Positions 43,924-52,315 of a stretch of DNA of 64,000 nucleotides are shown here, one piece after another. The DNA is from Crossiella sp. S99.2. Its GTDB lineage: Bacteria > Actinomycetota > Actinomycetes > Mycobacteriales > Pseudonocardiaceae. How positions within the stretch are numbered: position 1 is the stretch's first letter; the number at the start of each line of letters is the position of its first letter. The stretch lies in NCBI RefSeq assembly GCF_023094165.1, contig NZ_JALMDK010000014.1, positions 62,001 through 126,000 of the forward strand. Direction: 5' to 3'. A model generated the notes under the pieces. It was not told the DNA's origin and made no database searches. It saw only the letters and a list, made by a program, of their open reading frames with translations. The position numbers and the translations under genes are program-made.

Positions 43924-44185
43924 TAGGAGTTTTAGTCGCTTTCTATCTGCGGTTTTTACGCTACGTAGTTGTGAGTCGTTGGCCTGGCGTTAGACAAGAC
44001 GCCAGGCCATCGGCATATTCGGGGGTTCTGGCCCACCTCAGGTGTTGATTCAGGGCCGCCTGCGTCGCGATCGCCAGCCGACTCGGTCCCTGCTCTCGCG
44101 CGAGTATCCGCAGTGGTACTTCCTGCTGATCACCGGCGGTTCGAGATCCGGTCGAAGACTCTGCCTTGTGCTGACGTGGGTGTCC

Positions 44186-45478
44186 TCAGCAGTCGTTGGG
44201 GGCGGGTTTACCGGCGAAGCGGTCGGCCAAGTAGTCGAGTGCGGTGGGTGCTCCGGTGACGGCGTAGCCGGCGTGCTCGCCCGCGAAGGATTCGACGGTG
44301 TGCACGGTGACTCCCTTGGCGCAGTAGCGGGCCGCGAGTTGACGCATCGCCCCGATGGGTGCGAGTTCGTCGAGAAGCGAGTGGTAGAACAGCACCGGGG
44401 TCGTGGGTGTGCCGGGAGAATCGAGCAGGCTGGCCTCGGCGAACGCCGCGGTCAGACCGGGGTCCGCCAGGATGTCCGGGTGCGCGCCCCAGCGTTGGAC
44501 ACTGACGAACGGGTACCGCGCGACGGCGTCGAGCAGGCAGGCCGACTGGCTGGCGGCGACCGCACGTTGGCCGGTCGCGTTGAGGTATCGCAGGACATCG
44601 TTCCGCGGGTAGGAACGGTCCAGGCCGGCGAAGATGACCGCCAGCGCGCCGCCGTAGACCTTGCCGCTGAAGTGCAGCATCGTGGTTTTGGTGTCGGCGA
44701 CCGTGCCGCCGGAGGCCGCGCCGGCCAAGGTCAGGTCGGGTGCGTAGGTGGGTTGCGCCTGGATGGCCCAGTCGGTGGCCATCGACCCGCCGGAGTAGCC
44801 CATCAGCCCGATCGGCGCGCCGGCGCTGATGCCGGCCGGCGCGAAGTTCCGGGCCGCCCGGATGCCGTCGAGTACGCCGTGCGCCGCGCCGTGCGCGCCC
44901 AGGAAGTCCGACCGCGGGCCTTCGTAGTCGGGCACGGCCACGGTGAAGCCTCGCGCGACGGCCTCGGCGATGATCGGGGTCTCCGCGCCGTTGGCGACCC
45001 CGGCCGCGAGCCCGGCACGCAGGGCGTAGGACGGGGCACATTGCGAGCCGACGGCGTCCTCCGCGGTCTGGTACGACAGCACCGGACGCGCCCCGCCGCC
45101 GTGCCAGGGTGCATACGGGACCAGGATCGTGGTGACGAACGCGCTGGGCTGGTCGCGCTGGTCGATCGTCTTGTACTTGACCTGCCAGGCGTGCGCCGCG
45201 ATGGGCACGCTGAGCGCGGTGGCCACGATCGGCCGAGAGTCCAGCACGGTGCCGTTGGCAAGGCCGCCGATGTTCGCCGGCACCGCGTAGAAGGGATCTT
45301 GCGCGGGCGGGGGTGGCACCAGTCCGGCGGCGGACGCCGCGCCGGGCGCGAGGGCCGCCAAGGCCAGCGTCGCGATCACGGCCGTGCGCGGCCCGGGCCA
45401 GCGGCGTCGTGGCGCGGGGACCTTCCTGGACCGAGTCCGCGAGGGATCCGTCAGCACCTGGGCTTGCCGGGGTGGCAT
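44186..45478 (-). CDS. Secreted lipase (LIP/secretory lipase family)
   Basis: A 430-residue protein with a basic N-terminus (RSRKVPAPRRRW) and a hydrophobic signal segment (AVIATLALAALAPGAASAA). The mature part is an alpha/beta hydrolase of the secretory lipase type. The nucleophile elbow is GLMGYSGGSMATDWA, with HSLLDELAPIG (Asp region) and EHAGYAVTGAPTALDYL (His region). It probably releases fatty acids or other acids from esters outside the cell, feeding the ligase encoded next to it. GTG/ATG start at 45478. Confidence 0.85.
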   Translation of the reverse strand: MPPRQAQVLTDPSRTRSRKVPAPRRRWPGPRTAVIATLALAALAPGAASAAGLVPPPPAQDPFYAVPANIGGLANGTVLDSRPIVATALSVPIAAHAWQVKYKTIDQRDQPSAFVTTILVPYAPWHGGGARPVLSYQTAEDAVGSQCAPSYALRAGLAAGVANGAETPIIAEAVARGFTVAVPDYEGPRSDFLGAHGAAHGVLDGIRAARNFAPAGISAGAPIGLMGYSGGSMATDWAIQAQPTYAPDLTLAGAASGGTVADTKTTMLHFSGKVYGGALAVIFAGLDRSYPRNDVLRYLNATGQRAVAASQSACLLDAVARYPFVSVQRWGAHPDILADPGLTAAFAEASLLDSPGTPTTPVLFYHSLLDELAPIGAMRQLAARYCAKGVTVHTVESFAGEHAGYAVTGAPTALDYLADRFAGKPAPNDC

Positions 45479-45529
45479 GCGGCGACTCCCATCACGAGGG
45501 TGATCAAGGATTCAGACGGCGGTCAGGGG

Positions 45530-47077
45530 TCAGTGCACGTGGCGATCCTGAGTACCCCAATAGGTTTTGCGCAGCTCGCGTTTGAGGATCTTGCCGGCGC
45601 CGGAGACGGGGAGTTCGGTGACGAACTCGATGCTGCGGGGCGCTTTGTAGCCGGCGATCACCGTCTTGACATGGGTGCGGATCTCTTCGGCCGTGGCCTG
45701 CTCTCCAGGCTTGAGCACGATGACGGCGTGTACCCGTTCGCCCCATTCTTCGTCCGGGACACCGATGACGGCGCAGGCGGCGACGGTGGGGTGATGCGCG
45801 AGGGCGTTCTCGACCTCGGCGGAGTAGACGTTCTCCCCGCCGGTGACGATCATGTCCTTGATCCGGTCGACCACGAACAGGTAGCCCTCCTTGTCCAGGT
45901 AGCCGCCATCACCGGTGTGCATCCAGCCATCGCGGACGGCGGCCGCGGTCTCGGCGGGTTTGTTCCAGTAACCAAGCATCACGTGCGCGCCGCGGACGAC
46001 GATCTCCCCGACTTCGCCGCAGGGGACGTCGTTGTCGTCCGGGTCGACGATCCGGATCTCGCTGTGCGGCGCGGCGCGTCCGGCCGAGCGCAGCAGGTGC
46101 GTCTGCTGGTGCTCCGCCGGGCTGAGCACGGTCGCGATCGGAGACAGCTCGGTCATGCCGTAGAGCTGGGTCAGCGACGCGTTCGGGAACGCCTTCATCG
46201 CCCGCTCCAGCACCGCCTGCGGGATCGGTGACGCGCCGTAGGCCACGGCACGCAGGCTGGACAGGTCGTAGTCGGCGAGCTCGGGATGATCGATCACCAT
46301 CTGGATCATCACCGGAACCAGCAGGGTGTCGGTGACCTGGTACCGCTGGATGGCGTGCATGACTCCGATCGGGGAGAAATTCGGGATGATCACGTGGGTG
46401 CCGCCCACCGCGGAGGCGGCCGCCCAACCGGCGAGGTCGGCGAGGTGGAACATGGGAGCCGCGTGCAGGTAGCGGGCGCCGGCCGCGAAGATGTGGCCAC
46501 TGGCGATCGCGCCGAGGGCGGAGGTCAGCAGGTTGGTGTGGCTGAGCATCACGCCCTTGGGTGACCCGGTCGTGCCGCCGGTGTAGAACACTCCGGCCAG
46601 CTCCGCGCCGCCGCGGCGGGCATCCGCGATCGGCGCGGCTTCGGCGATGAGGTCCTCGTAGGCGAGCAGGCCCGCCGGGGTGGGCCCCTCCCCGGTGTGG
46701 ATCACCGTCGTCAACTCGGGGTAAGCCTGCTGCAGCGCGGGCAGCATCGCCGCGAACGTGTCGTCGACCAACAGCACCGTCGTCTGGGAATCCCGTAGCG
46801 AGTAGACGATCTCGGCCGGGCTCCACCGAACGTTCACCGGGTTGACCACGGCGTTGGCCCAGGGCACCGCGAGCAGGTACTCGTGGTAGCGGTCGGAGTT
46901 CAGCGACAGCATCGCGACCCGATCGCCGTCACCGACGCCCAGGCCGCGCAGCGCTCCGGCCAACCTGGCCACCCGCTCGGCGACCTCGGTGGTAGTGCGC
47001 CGGCGGTCGCCGTAGACCGTCATCACGGCGTCCGGTGTCTGCTGCACGGCCCTGTGCAGGCTCTGGGTCAGGTACAC
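45530..47077 (-). CDS. AMP-dependent acyl-CoA synthetase (FadD-like)
   Basis: A 515-residue ligase. Motifs: YTGGTTGSPKGVMLSHTNLL (P-loop, A3), YGMTELSPIATVL (A5), MHTGDGGYLDKEGYLFVVDR (A7/A8), and VSGAGKILKRELR with the catalytic Lys near the end. I prefer GTG 47075-47077, which yields the usual VYLTQSLHRAVQ start after GGAG; GTG 47107 is in frame but lies further upstream. It activates a carboxylate as acyl-CoA for the divergent beta-oxidation-like genes. Substrate unknown, possibly the product of the nearby lipase. Confidence 0.88.
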   Translation of the reverse strand: MYLTQSLHRAVQQTPDAVMTVYGDRRRTTTEVAERVARLAGALRGLGVGDGDRVAMLSLNSDRYHEYLLAVPWANAVVNPVNVRWSPAEIVYSLRDSQTTVLLVDDTFAAMLPALQQAYPELTTVIHTGEGPTPAGLLAYEDLIAEAAPIADARRGGAELAGVFYTGGTTGSPKGVMLSHTNLLTSALGAIASGHIFAAGARYLHAAPMFHLADLAGWAAASAVGGTHVIIPNFSPIGVMHAIQRYQVTDTLLVPVMIQMVIDHPELADYDLSSLRAVAYGASPIPQAVLERAMKAFPNASLTQLYGMTELSPIATVLSPAEHQQTHLLRSAGRAAPHSEIRIVDPDDNDVPCGEVGEIVVRGAHVMLGYWNKPAETAAAVRDGWMHTGDGGYLDKEGYLFVVDRIKDMIVTGGENVYSAEVENALAHHPTVAACAVIGVPDEEWGERVHAVIVLKPGEQATAEEIRTHVKTVIAGYKAPRSIEFVTELPVSGAGKILKRELRKTYWGTQDRHVH

Positions 47078-47230
47078 GTCACTCCATCCCTTCTGCCGCT
47101 CCTCCACGGACCGAACGATCGCCAGTTGTGAACTTTCAGAAGCGTGTTGCGGGCCACAATGGGCTTGAAAGTCCCTGATGTCAAGCGTCAGAGTCTTCTA
47201 AGTGAATACTCGATAGTGCACACTGGGGCG

Positions 47231-48418
47231 ATGATGAGTCGACGAGTGCTCGTGGCTGGCGTGGGCATGGTCCCGTTCGCGACGCCACGCAACAGCGAGT
47301 CCTACGACGTGATGGGCGAAAAAGCGGCACGAGCGGCACTGGCCGACGCCGGTATCGACTACGGCCGGGTGCAGCAGGCGTACGCGGGTTACGTCTACGG
47401 CGACTCCACCTGCGGCCAGGCCACCCTCTACGGGCTGGGCCGGTCGGGTATCCCGATCATCAACGTCAACAACAACTGCTCCACCGGGTCGACGGCGCTG
47501 TTCCTCGCGCGGCAGGCCATCGAGAGCGGCGCGGCCGACTGCGTCCTCGCACTGGGTTTCGAGCAGATGCAGCGCGGCGCGCTGACGATGCGGTGGCAAG
47601 ACCGGCCCAGCCCGTTCGACCGGTTCACCACGGTCGCGCACGGCATCCAGGGTGTGTCCGACGCGCCGTTCGCGGCGCAGTACTTCGGGGGCGCGGGCAC
47701 CGCGTACGCACAGGAATACGGCCTGGCCGAGGACACCTTCGCCCAGATCGCGGTCAAGGCCCGACGGCACGCGGCCAACAACCCGTACGCGGTGTTCCGC
47801 GACCCGGTCACCGTGGAGGAGGTGCTGGCTTCCCCGCCGATCTACGGTCCGCTGACCCGGCTGCAATGCTGTCCGCCGACCTGCGGCGCGGCCGCGACGG
47901 TGCTGTGCAGCGAGGACTTCGCCCGACGGCACGGCGCGCGGACCGATGTCGCGATCACCGCGCAGGCGATGACCACCGACTTCCCCTCGACCTTCGACAA
48001 GGCCGACATGCGCACCGTCGTGGGCTACGACATGTCCAAGGCCGCCGCCGCGCAGGTCTACGAATCCTCCGGGGTCGGCCCGGAGGACATCCGGGTGGTC
48101 GAGCTGCACGACTGTTTCACCACCAACGAACTGCTGACCTACGAGGCGCTCGGGCTCACCCCCGAGGGCACGGCGGAGAAGTTCATCCGCGACGGCGACA
48201 ACACCTACGGCGGACGGGTCGTGACCAATCCCTCCGGCGGGCTGCTGTCCAAGGGACACCCACTCGGGGCGACCGGGCTCGCACAGTGCGCGGAACTGGT
48301 GTGGCAGTTGCGTGGCCAGGCGCAAGCCCGCCAGGTCGACGACGTGACCGTCGCCTTGCAACACAACATCGGCCTCGGTGGCGCCGCGGTCGTGACCCTC
48401 TACGCAAAGGTGGGCTGA
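47231..48418 (+). CDS. Thiolase-superfamily lipid-transfer protein (Ltp2-like)
   Basis: A 395-residue protein. The N-terminus is RRVLVAGVGMVPFATPRNSE. The active-site Cys is in INVNNNCSTGSTALFLARQA, and the C-terminal GHPLGATGLAQCAELVWQLR and HNIGLGGAAVVTLY are thiolase motifs. The composition matches SCP-x/Ltp2 enzymes, which act as retro-aldolases in steroid side-chain removal, rather than biosynthetic thiolases. ATG 47231 is chosen; the frame stays open upstream. It begins the plus-strand operon with two dehydratases, an SDR and an enoyl-CoA hydratase. Confidence 0.85.
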   Translation: MMSRRVLVAGVGMVPFATPRNSESYDVMGEKAARAALADAGIDYGRVQQAYAGYVYGDSTCGQATLYGLGRSGIPIINVNNNCSTGSTALFLARQAIESGAADCVLALGFEQMQRGALTMRWQDRPSPFDRFTTVAHGIQGVSDAPFAAQYFGGAGTAYAQEYGLAEDTFAQIAVKARRHAANNPYAVFRDPVTVEEVLASPPIYGPLTRLQCCPPTCGAAATVLCSEDFARRHGARTDVAITAQAMTTDFPSTFDKADMRTVVGYDMSKAAAAQVYESSGVGPEDIRVVELHDCFTTNELLTYEALGLTPEGTAEKFIRDGDNTYGGRVVTNPSGGLLSKGHPLGATGLAQCAELVWQLRGQAQARQVDDVTVALQHNIGLGGAAVVTLYAKVG

Positions 48419-48420
48419 GC

Positions 48421-48879
48421 ATGCCGATCGACCCGGACAAGGCCAAGGCGTGGGCATTCCCGCCGATCACCACGACGGTCGAACGCGGCAGGCTTCGGTT
48501 GTTCGCACAGGCCATCGGCGAGAACGACCCGATCTACTCCGCTGTGGACTCCGCCCGCCGGGCGGGCTACCCCGACCTGCCGATTCCGCCGACGTTCCTG
48601 TTCAGCCTGGAACTCGAGACGCCCGAGCCACTGCGCTACCTGAGCGAACTCGGGGTCGACCTGCGGCAGGTGCTGCACGGCGAACAGTCCTTCACTTATC
48701 ACGCCGTGGCGTGCGCCGGCGACACGCTGACCCTGCGACCGCGGATCGTCGACGTGTACAGCAAGAAGGGCGGCGCCCTGCAGTTTCTGATCAAACAGAC
48801 CGACATCACCCGCGACGGCGACCTGCTCGCCGAGGCGAGCACCGTGATCATCGTCCGTGACCCGGAGGCCCGGCCATGA
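48421..48879 (+). CDS. MaoC/FAS1-like dehydratase subunit
   Basis: A 152-residue hot-dog protein. The opening KAWAFPPITTTVERGRLRLF and FAQAIGENDPIYSAVDSARR, then IPPTFLF, are features of the N-terminal type of MaoC dehydratases, which usually lack the catalytic Asp/His pair. The product likely pairs with the next gene as a heteromeric enoyl-CoA hydratase. It starts two bases after the thiolase stop and overlaps the next gene (ATGA). Confidence 0.85.
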   Translation: MPIDPDKAKAWAFPPITTTVERGRLRLFAQAIGENDPIYSAVDSARRAGYPDLPIPPTFLFSLELETPEPLRYLSELGVDLRQVLHGEQSFTYHAVACAGDTLTLRPRIVDVYSKKGGALQFLIKQTDITRDGDLLAEASTVIIVRDPEARP

Positions 48880-49295
48880 CCTTCACCCCCGATATCGCGG
48901 TCGGCACCGCACTCCCGCCACTGCGGCTCGCGCCGATCTCGCGAACCACACTGGCCCTGTTCGCGGGCGCCTCCGGCGACCACAATCCGATCCACATCGA
49001 CCTCGACGTCGCCCGCTCCGCCGGGCTGGACGACGTGTTCGCCCACGGGATGCTGTCCATGGCCTACCTCGGCCGGCTGCTGACGAACTGGGTGCCGCAA
49101 CGCCAGATCCGCTCCTACCGGGTGCGGTTCGCGGCGATCACCCCGGTCCACGGCCGGCCGAGCTGTACCGGCACCGTCACCGCCGTCGACGACGGCCTGG
49201 CCACCATCGAGCTGGCCGTGACCCTCGCCGACGGCACCACCACCCTGACCGGCGACGCCGTCGTCGCCCTCGATCCATCAACCGGAAAGGCTTGA
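48876..49295 (+). CDS. MaoC-type enoyl-CoA hydratase (catalytic subunit)
   Basis: A 139-residue hot-dog protein with the R-specific hydratase signature: FAGASGDHNPIHIDLDVARS, then VFAHGMLSMAYL. The Asp and His of this motif are the catalytic pair. It overlaps the previous dehydratase by four bases and ends five bases before the SDR gene. The pair resembles the ChsH1/ChsH2-type arrangement used with Ltp2-like thiolases. Confidence 0.88.
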   Translation: MTFTPDIAVGTALPPLRLAPISRTTLALFAGASGDHNPIHIDLDVARSAGLDDVFAHGMLSMAYLGRLLTNWVPQRQIRSYRVRFAAITPVHGRPSCTGTVTAVDDGLATIELAVTLADGTTTLTGDAVVALDPSTGKA

Positions 49296-49300
49296 CAAAC

Positions 49301-50131
49301 ATGGGAAAACTGAACGGCAAGGTCGCGATCGTGTCCGGTTCGGGCCGGGGAATCGGCCGGGAGATCGCCCGCAAACTCGCCGCCGACGGCGCCTCGATCG
49401 TGGTCAACGACCTCGATGACACTCCCGCGAAGGACACTGTCGCCGCGATCGAGGCGGCCGGCGGTCACGCCGTGGCGTGCACCGGCAGCGTCACGGAAGA
49501 CGGATTCGCCGAACGGTTCGTCGCCACCGCCGTGGACGCCTTCGGCGGGTTGGACATCGTCGTCAACAACGCAGGCTACACCTGGGACACCGTCATCCAG
49601 AAGATGACCGACCAGCAGTGGGACGCCATCCTCGACGTCCATCTGAAAGCGCCTTTCCGGGTTCTGCGCGCCGCCCAGCCGGTCATCTCCGCCGCCGTCA
49701 AGAAGGCCACGCGAGCCGGGGAGCCGGTGCCGTGCCGCAAGGTCGTCAACATCTCCTCGATCGCGGGCCTGGGCGGTAACGCGGGCCAGGTCAACTACGC
49801 GGCCGCGAAAGCCGGCATCACCGGCCTGACCAAGACCTTGGCCAAGGAGTGGGGCCGCTACAACGTCACCGTCAACACCGTCGCGTTTGGCATGATCAAA
49901 ACCCGGCTCACCGAAGCCCCCGCCGACGGGGACGGCACCATCGACGTCGCAGGCCAGGAGATCAAGGTCGGGGTGAACCCGCAGCTGCTCGCCGCGATGG
50001 AACAGCTGATCCCGCTCGGCCGCGGCGGCACCCCCGAAGAAGCCGCCGGAGCCGTCTATCTGTTGTGCATCCCCGAATCCGACTACGTCAGCGCGCAGAC
50101 TCTGGTCTGCGGCGGCGGATTCATGATCTGA
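49301..50131 (+). CDS. Short-chain dehydrogenase/reductase (FabG-like)
   Basis: A 276-residue SDR. The cofactor motif is VAIVSGSGRGIGREIA, followed by VNNAG, and the catalytic Ser is in KVVNISSIAGLGG. The Tyr and Lys are in VNYAAAKAGITGLTKTLA (YxxxK). In beta-oxidation-like operons such enzymes act as 3-hydroxyacyl-CoA dehydrogenases. ATG 49301 follows AAAGG-like purines. Confidence 0.9.
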   Translation: MGKLNGKVAIVSGSGRGIGREIARKLAADGASIVVNDLDDTPAKDTVAAIEAAGGHAVACTGSVTEDGFAERFVATAVDAFGGLDIVVNNAGYTWDTVIQKMTDQQWDAILDVHLKAPFRVLRAAQPVISAAVKKATRAGEPVPCRKVVNISSIAGLGGNAGQVNYAAAKAGITGLTKTLAKEWGRYNVTVNTVAFGMIKTRLTEAPADGDGTIDVAGQEIKVGVNPQLLAAMEQLIPLGRGGTPEEAAGAVYLLCIPESDYVSAQTLVCGGGFMI

Positions 50132-50158
50132 GGAACACCATGCTGAAGAGGAACCGCC

Positions 50159-50993
50159 ATGACTGAGGCCGGGATCGTGCACCGCGTCGACAAAGCAGGC
50201 GTCGCCACGCTGACCCTGGACCGCGGCAGGTACAACGCGCTGGATCGCACCTTCGCCGACGACCTCGTGAGCGCACTGCGAGCCTGCGACGCCGACCCCG
50301 GCGTCCGCGCGGTCATCCTCACCGGCGCCCGGCCGGTCGTTCTCCGTCGGCGCCGATCTGACCGACGGCCCCAGCGCCATTCACGACCTGATGGTCCGAG
50401 ACGGCGGCTACACCGATCCGAACTACCGCGAGCCGGCCGGCCGGATCACTCTGGCGATGAACGCCATGCGGGTGCCGATCGTGGCGGCGGTCAACGGCGA
50501 CGCGGTCGGCGGCGGCACGACCATCATCCTGGCCGCCGATGTGCGGTTCGCCGCGGAGTCGGCCCGGTTCGGGTTTCCGTTCACCAGGCTCGGGGTGTGC
50601 CCGGAAGGTGGGTCGACCCATCTGCTGCCGAGATTGGTCGGGCCCTCGCGAGCGGCGGATTGGCTGCTGTCCGGGCGGACCTTCGATGCCGCCGAAGCAG
50701 GGGCGGCGGGCCTGGTGTCCAGGGTCCTGCCTGCCGACCAGGTGCTCACCACCGCCACGGACTACGCCACCGCACTGGCGGCCCGCTGCTCTCCACAGGC
50801 GGTCGCGGTGACCAGGCAGCTGCTGCGTACCCCGGCGTCGGACCTGATCAGTGCCTCGGACGCGGAGAGCAGGGCCATCACGATCCTCGCCGCGCGGCCC
50901 GACTGCGCCGAAGGCGTCGCCGCGTTCCTTGATCGTCGGCAGCCGGACTTCGCCGCCGACCGCGCCCCCGCCGACGATCCGAGGCACGGCTGA
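50159..50993 (+). pseudogene. Enoyl-CoA hydratase broken by a frameshift
   Basis: The first frame (50159-) starts normally: GIVHRVDKAGVATLTLDRGR, then RAVILTGA. After the CCC at 50328-50330 it becomes nonsense. If one C is removed, the frame reads GAGRSFSVGADLTDGPSAIH. It then continues as VRDGGYTDPNYREPAG, PIVAAVNGDAVGGGTTIILA and GFPFTRLGVCPEGGSTHLLP to the stop at 50993. So a complete crotonase is present apart from a +1 insertion in a C run. Real inactivation or a sequencing error both fit. Confidence 0.8.
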
Positions 50994-51067
50994 AACGCGT
51001 TCTTGGTTCTTCGATCTAGGCTGATCGGACCCGGCAGCGGACACCGCACAGAGGAGACCGACCGACC

Positions 51068-52315
51068 ATGACCCTCGACCGCGCCGCACCCCAGGCCGCG
51101 CGACGGGGCACCCGTCCCCGTAACCGTCGCGCCCAGCTCATCGCGGCCGCGACGGATCTGCTCTTCCGCGTCGGATACGACCGGATCGGCATGGGCGACC
51201 TCGCCGACGCCGTCGCGATCGGCCCCTCAGCCCTGTACCGGCACTTCACCGGCAAACAGGACATGCTGCGCGCGGTCATCGCCGAGGGCATCACGCCGAT
51301 CCGCGACCTGATCACCGGCCTGGACCTGAGGCACCGTCCCACCGCCCTGCCGCGACTGGCCGCGCTCGCCCTGGATCACCGCGAGCTCGGCGTGCTGTGG
51401 CAACGCGAAGCCCGCCACATGAACCCGGACGACCACGCGGCCCTGCGGACCGAACTGCGCGACTTCGGCCACATTCTGGCCGAACGGCTCCGCGCCGCCC
51501 GCCCCGAACTGTCGGCCGCCACCGCCGATCTTCTGGCCTGGTCGACCATCGCGGTGCTCACCAGCACGTCCTTCCACCGTCTCGAACTACCCCGGCCGGA
51601 CTACGACCACCTCTTGGCGCACCTCGTCGAACTCGTCGTGACCACCCCGGCACCGGACACCCCGCCGGCCGAGGACAGCGCCCCGCGGTCCACGGAGGTC
51701 GCCGGAGGACCGGGCCTCGTGCCACGATCCCGCCGCGAAGCGCTGCTGGCCCAAGCCATCCGGATGTTCGCCCGACAGGGCTATACCGGGGTCGGCATCG
51801 AGGACATCGGTGCGGCGGTCGGTATCACCGGAGCCAGCGTCTACAACCACTTCTCCAACAAGAGCGACCTGCTCGTCGCCGCATTGCGGCGCGGCACGGC
51901 CGTCCTGTTCACCGACCTCACCCACATCTACAGCACCACCGGCGATCCGGCCGAAGCGCTCAACCGCCTGGTCCGTTCCTACCTGCGCTTCACTCACCGG
52001 CATCACGACCTCGTGGACTTGATGATCACCGAAGTCGGCAACCTGCCCGAGAGCGAGCGACACGACACCCGGCACATCCAGCACGACTACGTCAGCGAAT
52101 GGGTCCATCTGCTGACCTCCGCGCAACCGGACCTCGACCCCACCACGGCCCGGATTCGGGTGCACGCCGCGCTGTCGGTCGCCAACGACGCCGCCCGAAC
52201 CCCGCACCTGCGCGGCGATCCCGCTTCCGCCCTGCCGCTCCACACCGTCTGTACCCGCGTGCTCCTCGGCTCGCCCACCGACAACGCTATTCGACTCCCA
52301 TCGTGTGCATCGTGA
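51068..52315 (+). CDS. Tandem TetR-family regulator (two TetR units fused)
   Basis: A 415-residue protein with two complete TetR HTH regions. The first is ATDLLFRVGYDRIGMGDLAD, then IGPSALYRHFTGKQDML (residues 25-65). The second is IRMFARQGYTGVGIEDIGAA, then GITGASVYNHFSNKSDLLVA (residues 230-275). Each is followed by its own helical ligand domain. Ordinary TetR proteins are about 200 residues. It follows the beta-oxidation genes on the same strand and probably senses an acyl-CoA. Its last 29 bases overlap the convergent hydrolase gene. Confidence 0.85.
   Translation: MTLDRAAPQAARRGTRPRNRRAQLIAAATDLLFRVGYDRIGMGDLADAVAIGPSALYRHFTGKQDMLRAVIAEGITPIRDLITGLDLRHRPTALPRLAALALDHRELGVLWQREARHMNPDDHAALRTELRDFGHILAERLRAARPELSAATADLLAWSTIAVLTSTSFHRLELPRPDYDHLLAHLVELVVTTPAPDTPPAEDSAPRSTEVAGGPGLVPRSRREALLAQAIRMFARQGYTGVGIEDIGAAVGITGASVYNHFSNKSDLLVAALRRGTAVLFTDLTHIYSTTGDPAEALNRLVRSYLRFTHRHHDLVDLMITEVGNLPESERHDTRHIQHDYVSEWVHLLTSAQPDLDPTTARIRVHAALSVANDAARTPHLRGDPASALPLHTVCTRVLLGSPTDNAIRLPSCAS

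Noticed and set aside
44042..46231. 729-codon plus-strand frame across lipase and acyl-CoA ligase
   Set aside because: Antisense to two clear enzymes; composition is Gly/Arg/Asp-rich without motifs.
47593..48420. Upstream extension of the first MaoC frame into the thiolase
   Set aside because: The real start is ATG 48421, two bases after the thiolase stop; the upstream part is an Arg-rich shadow.
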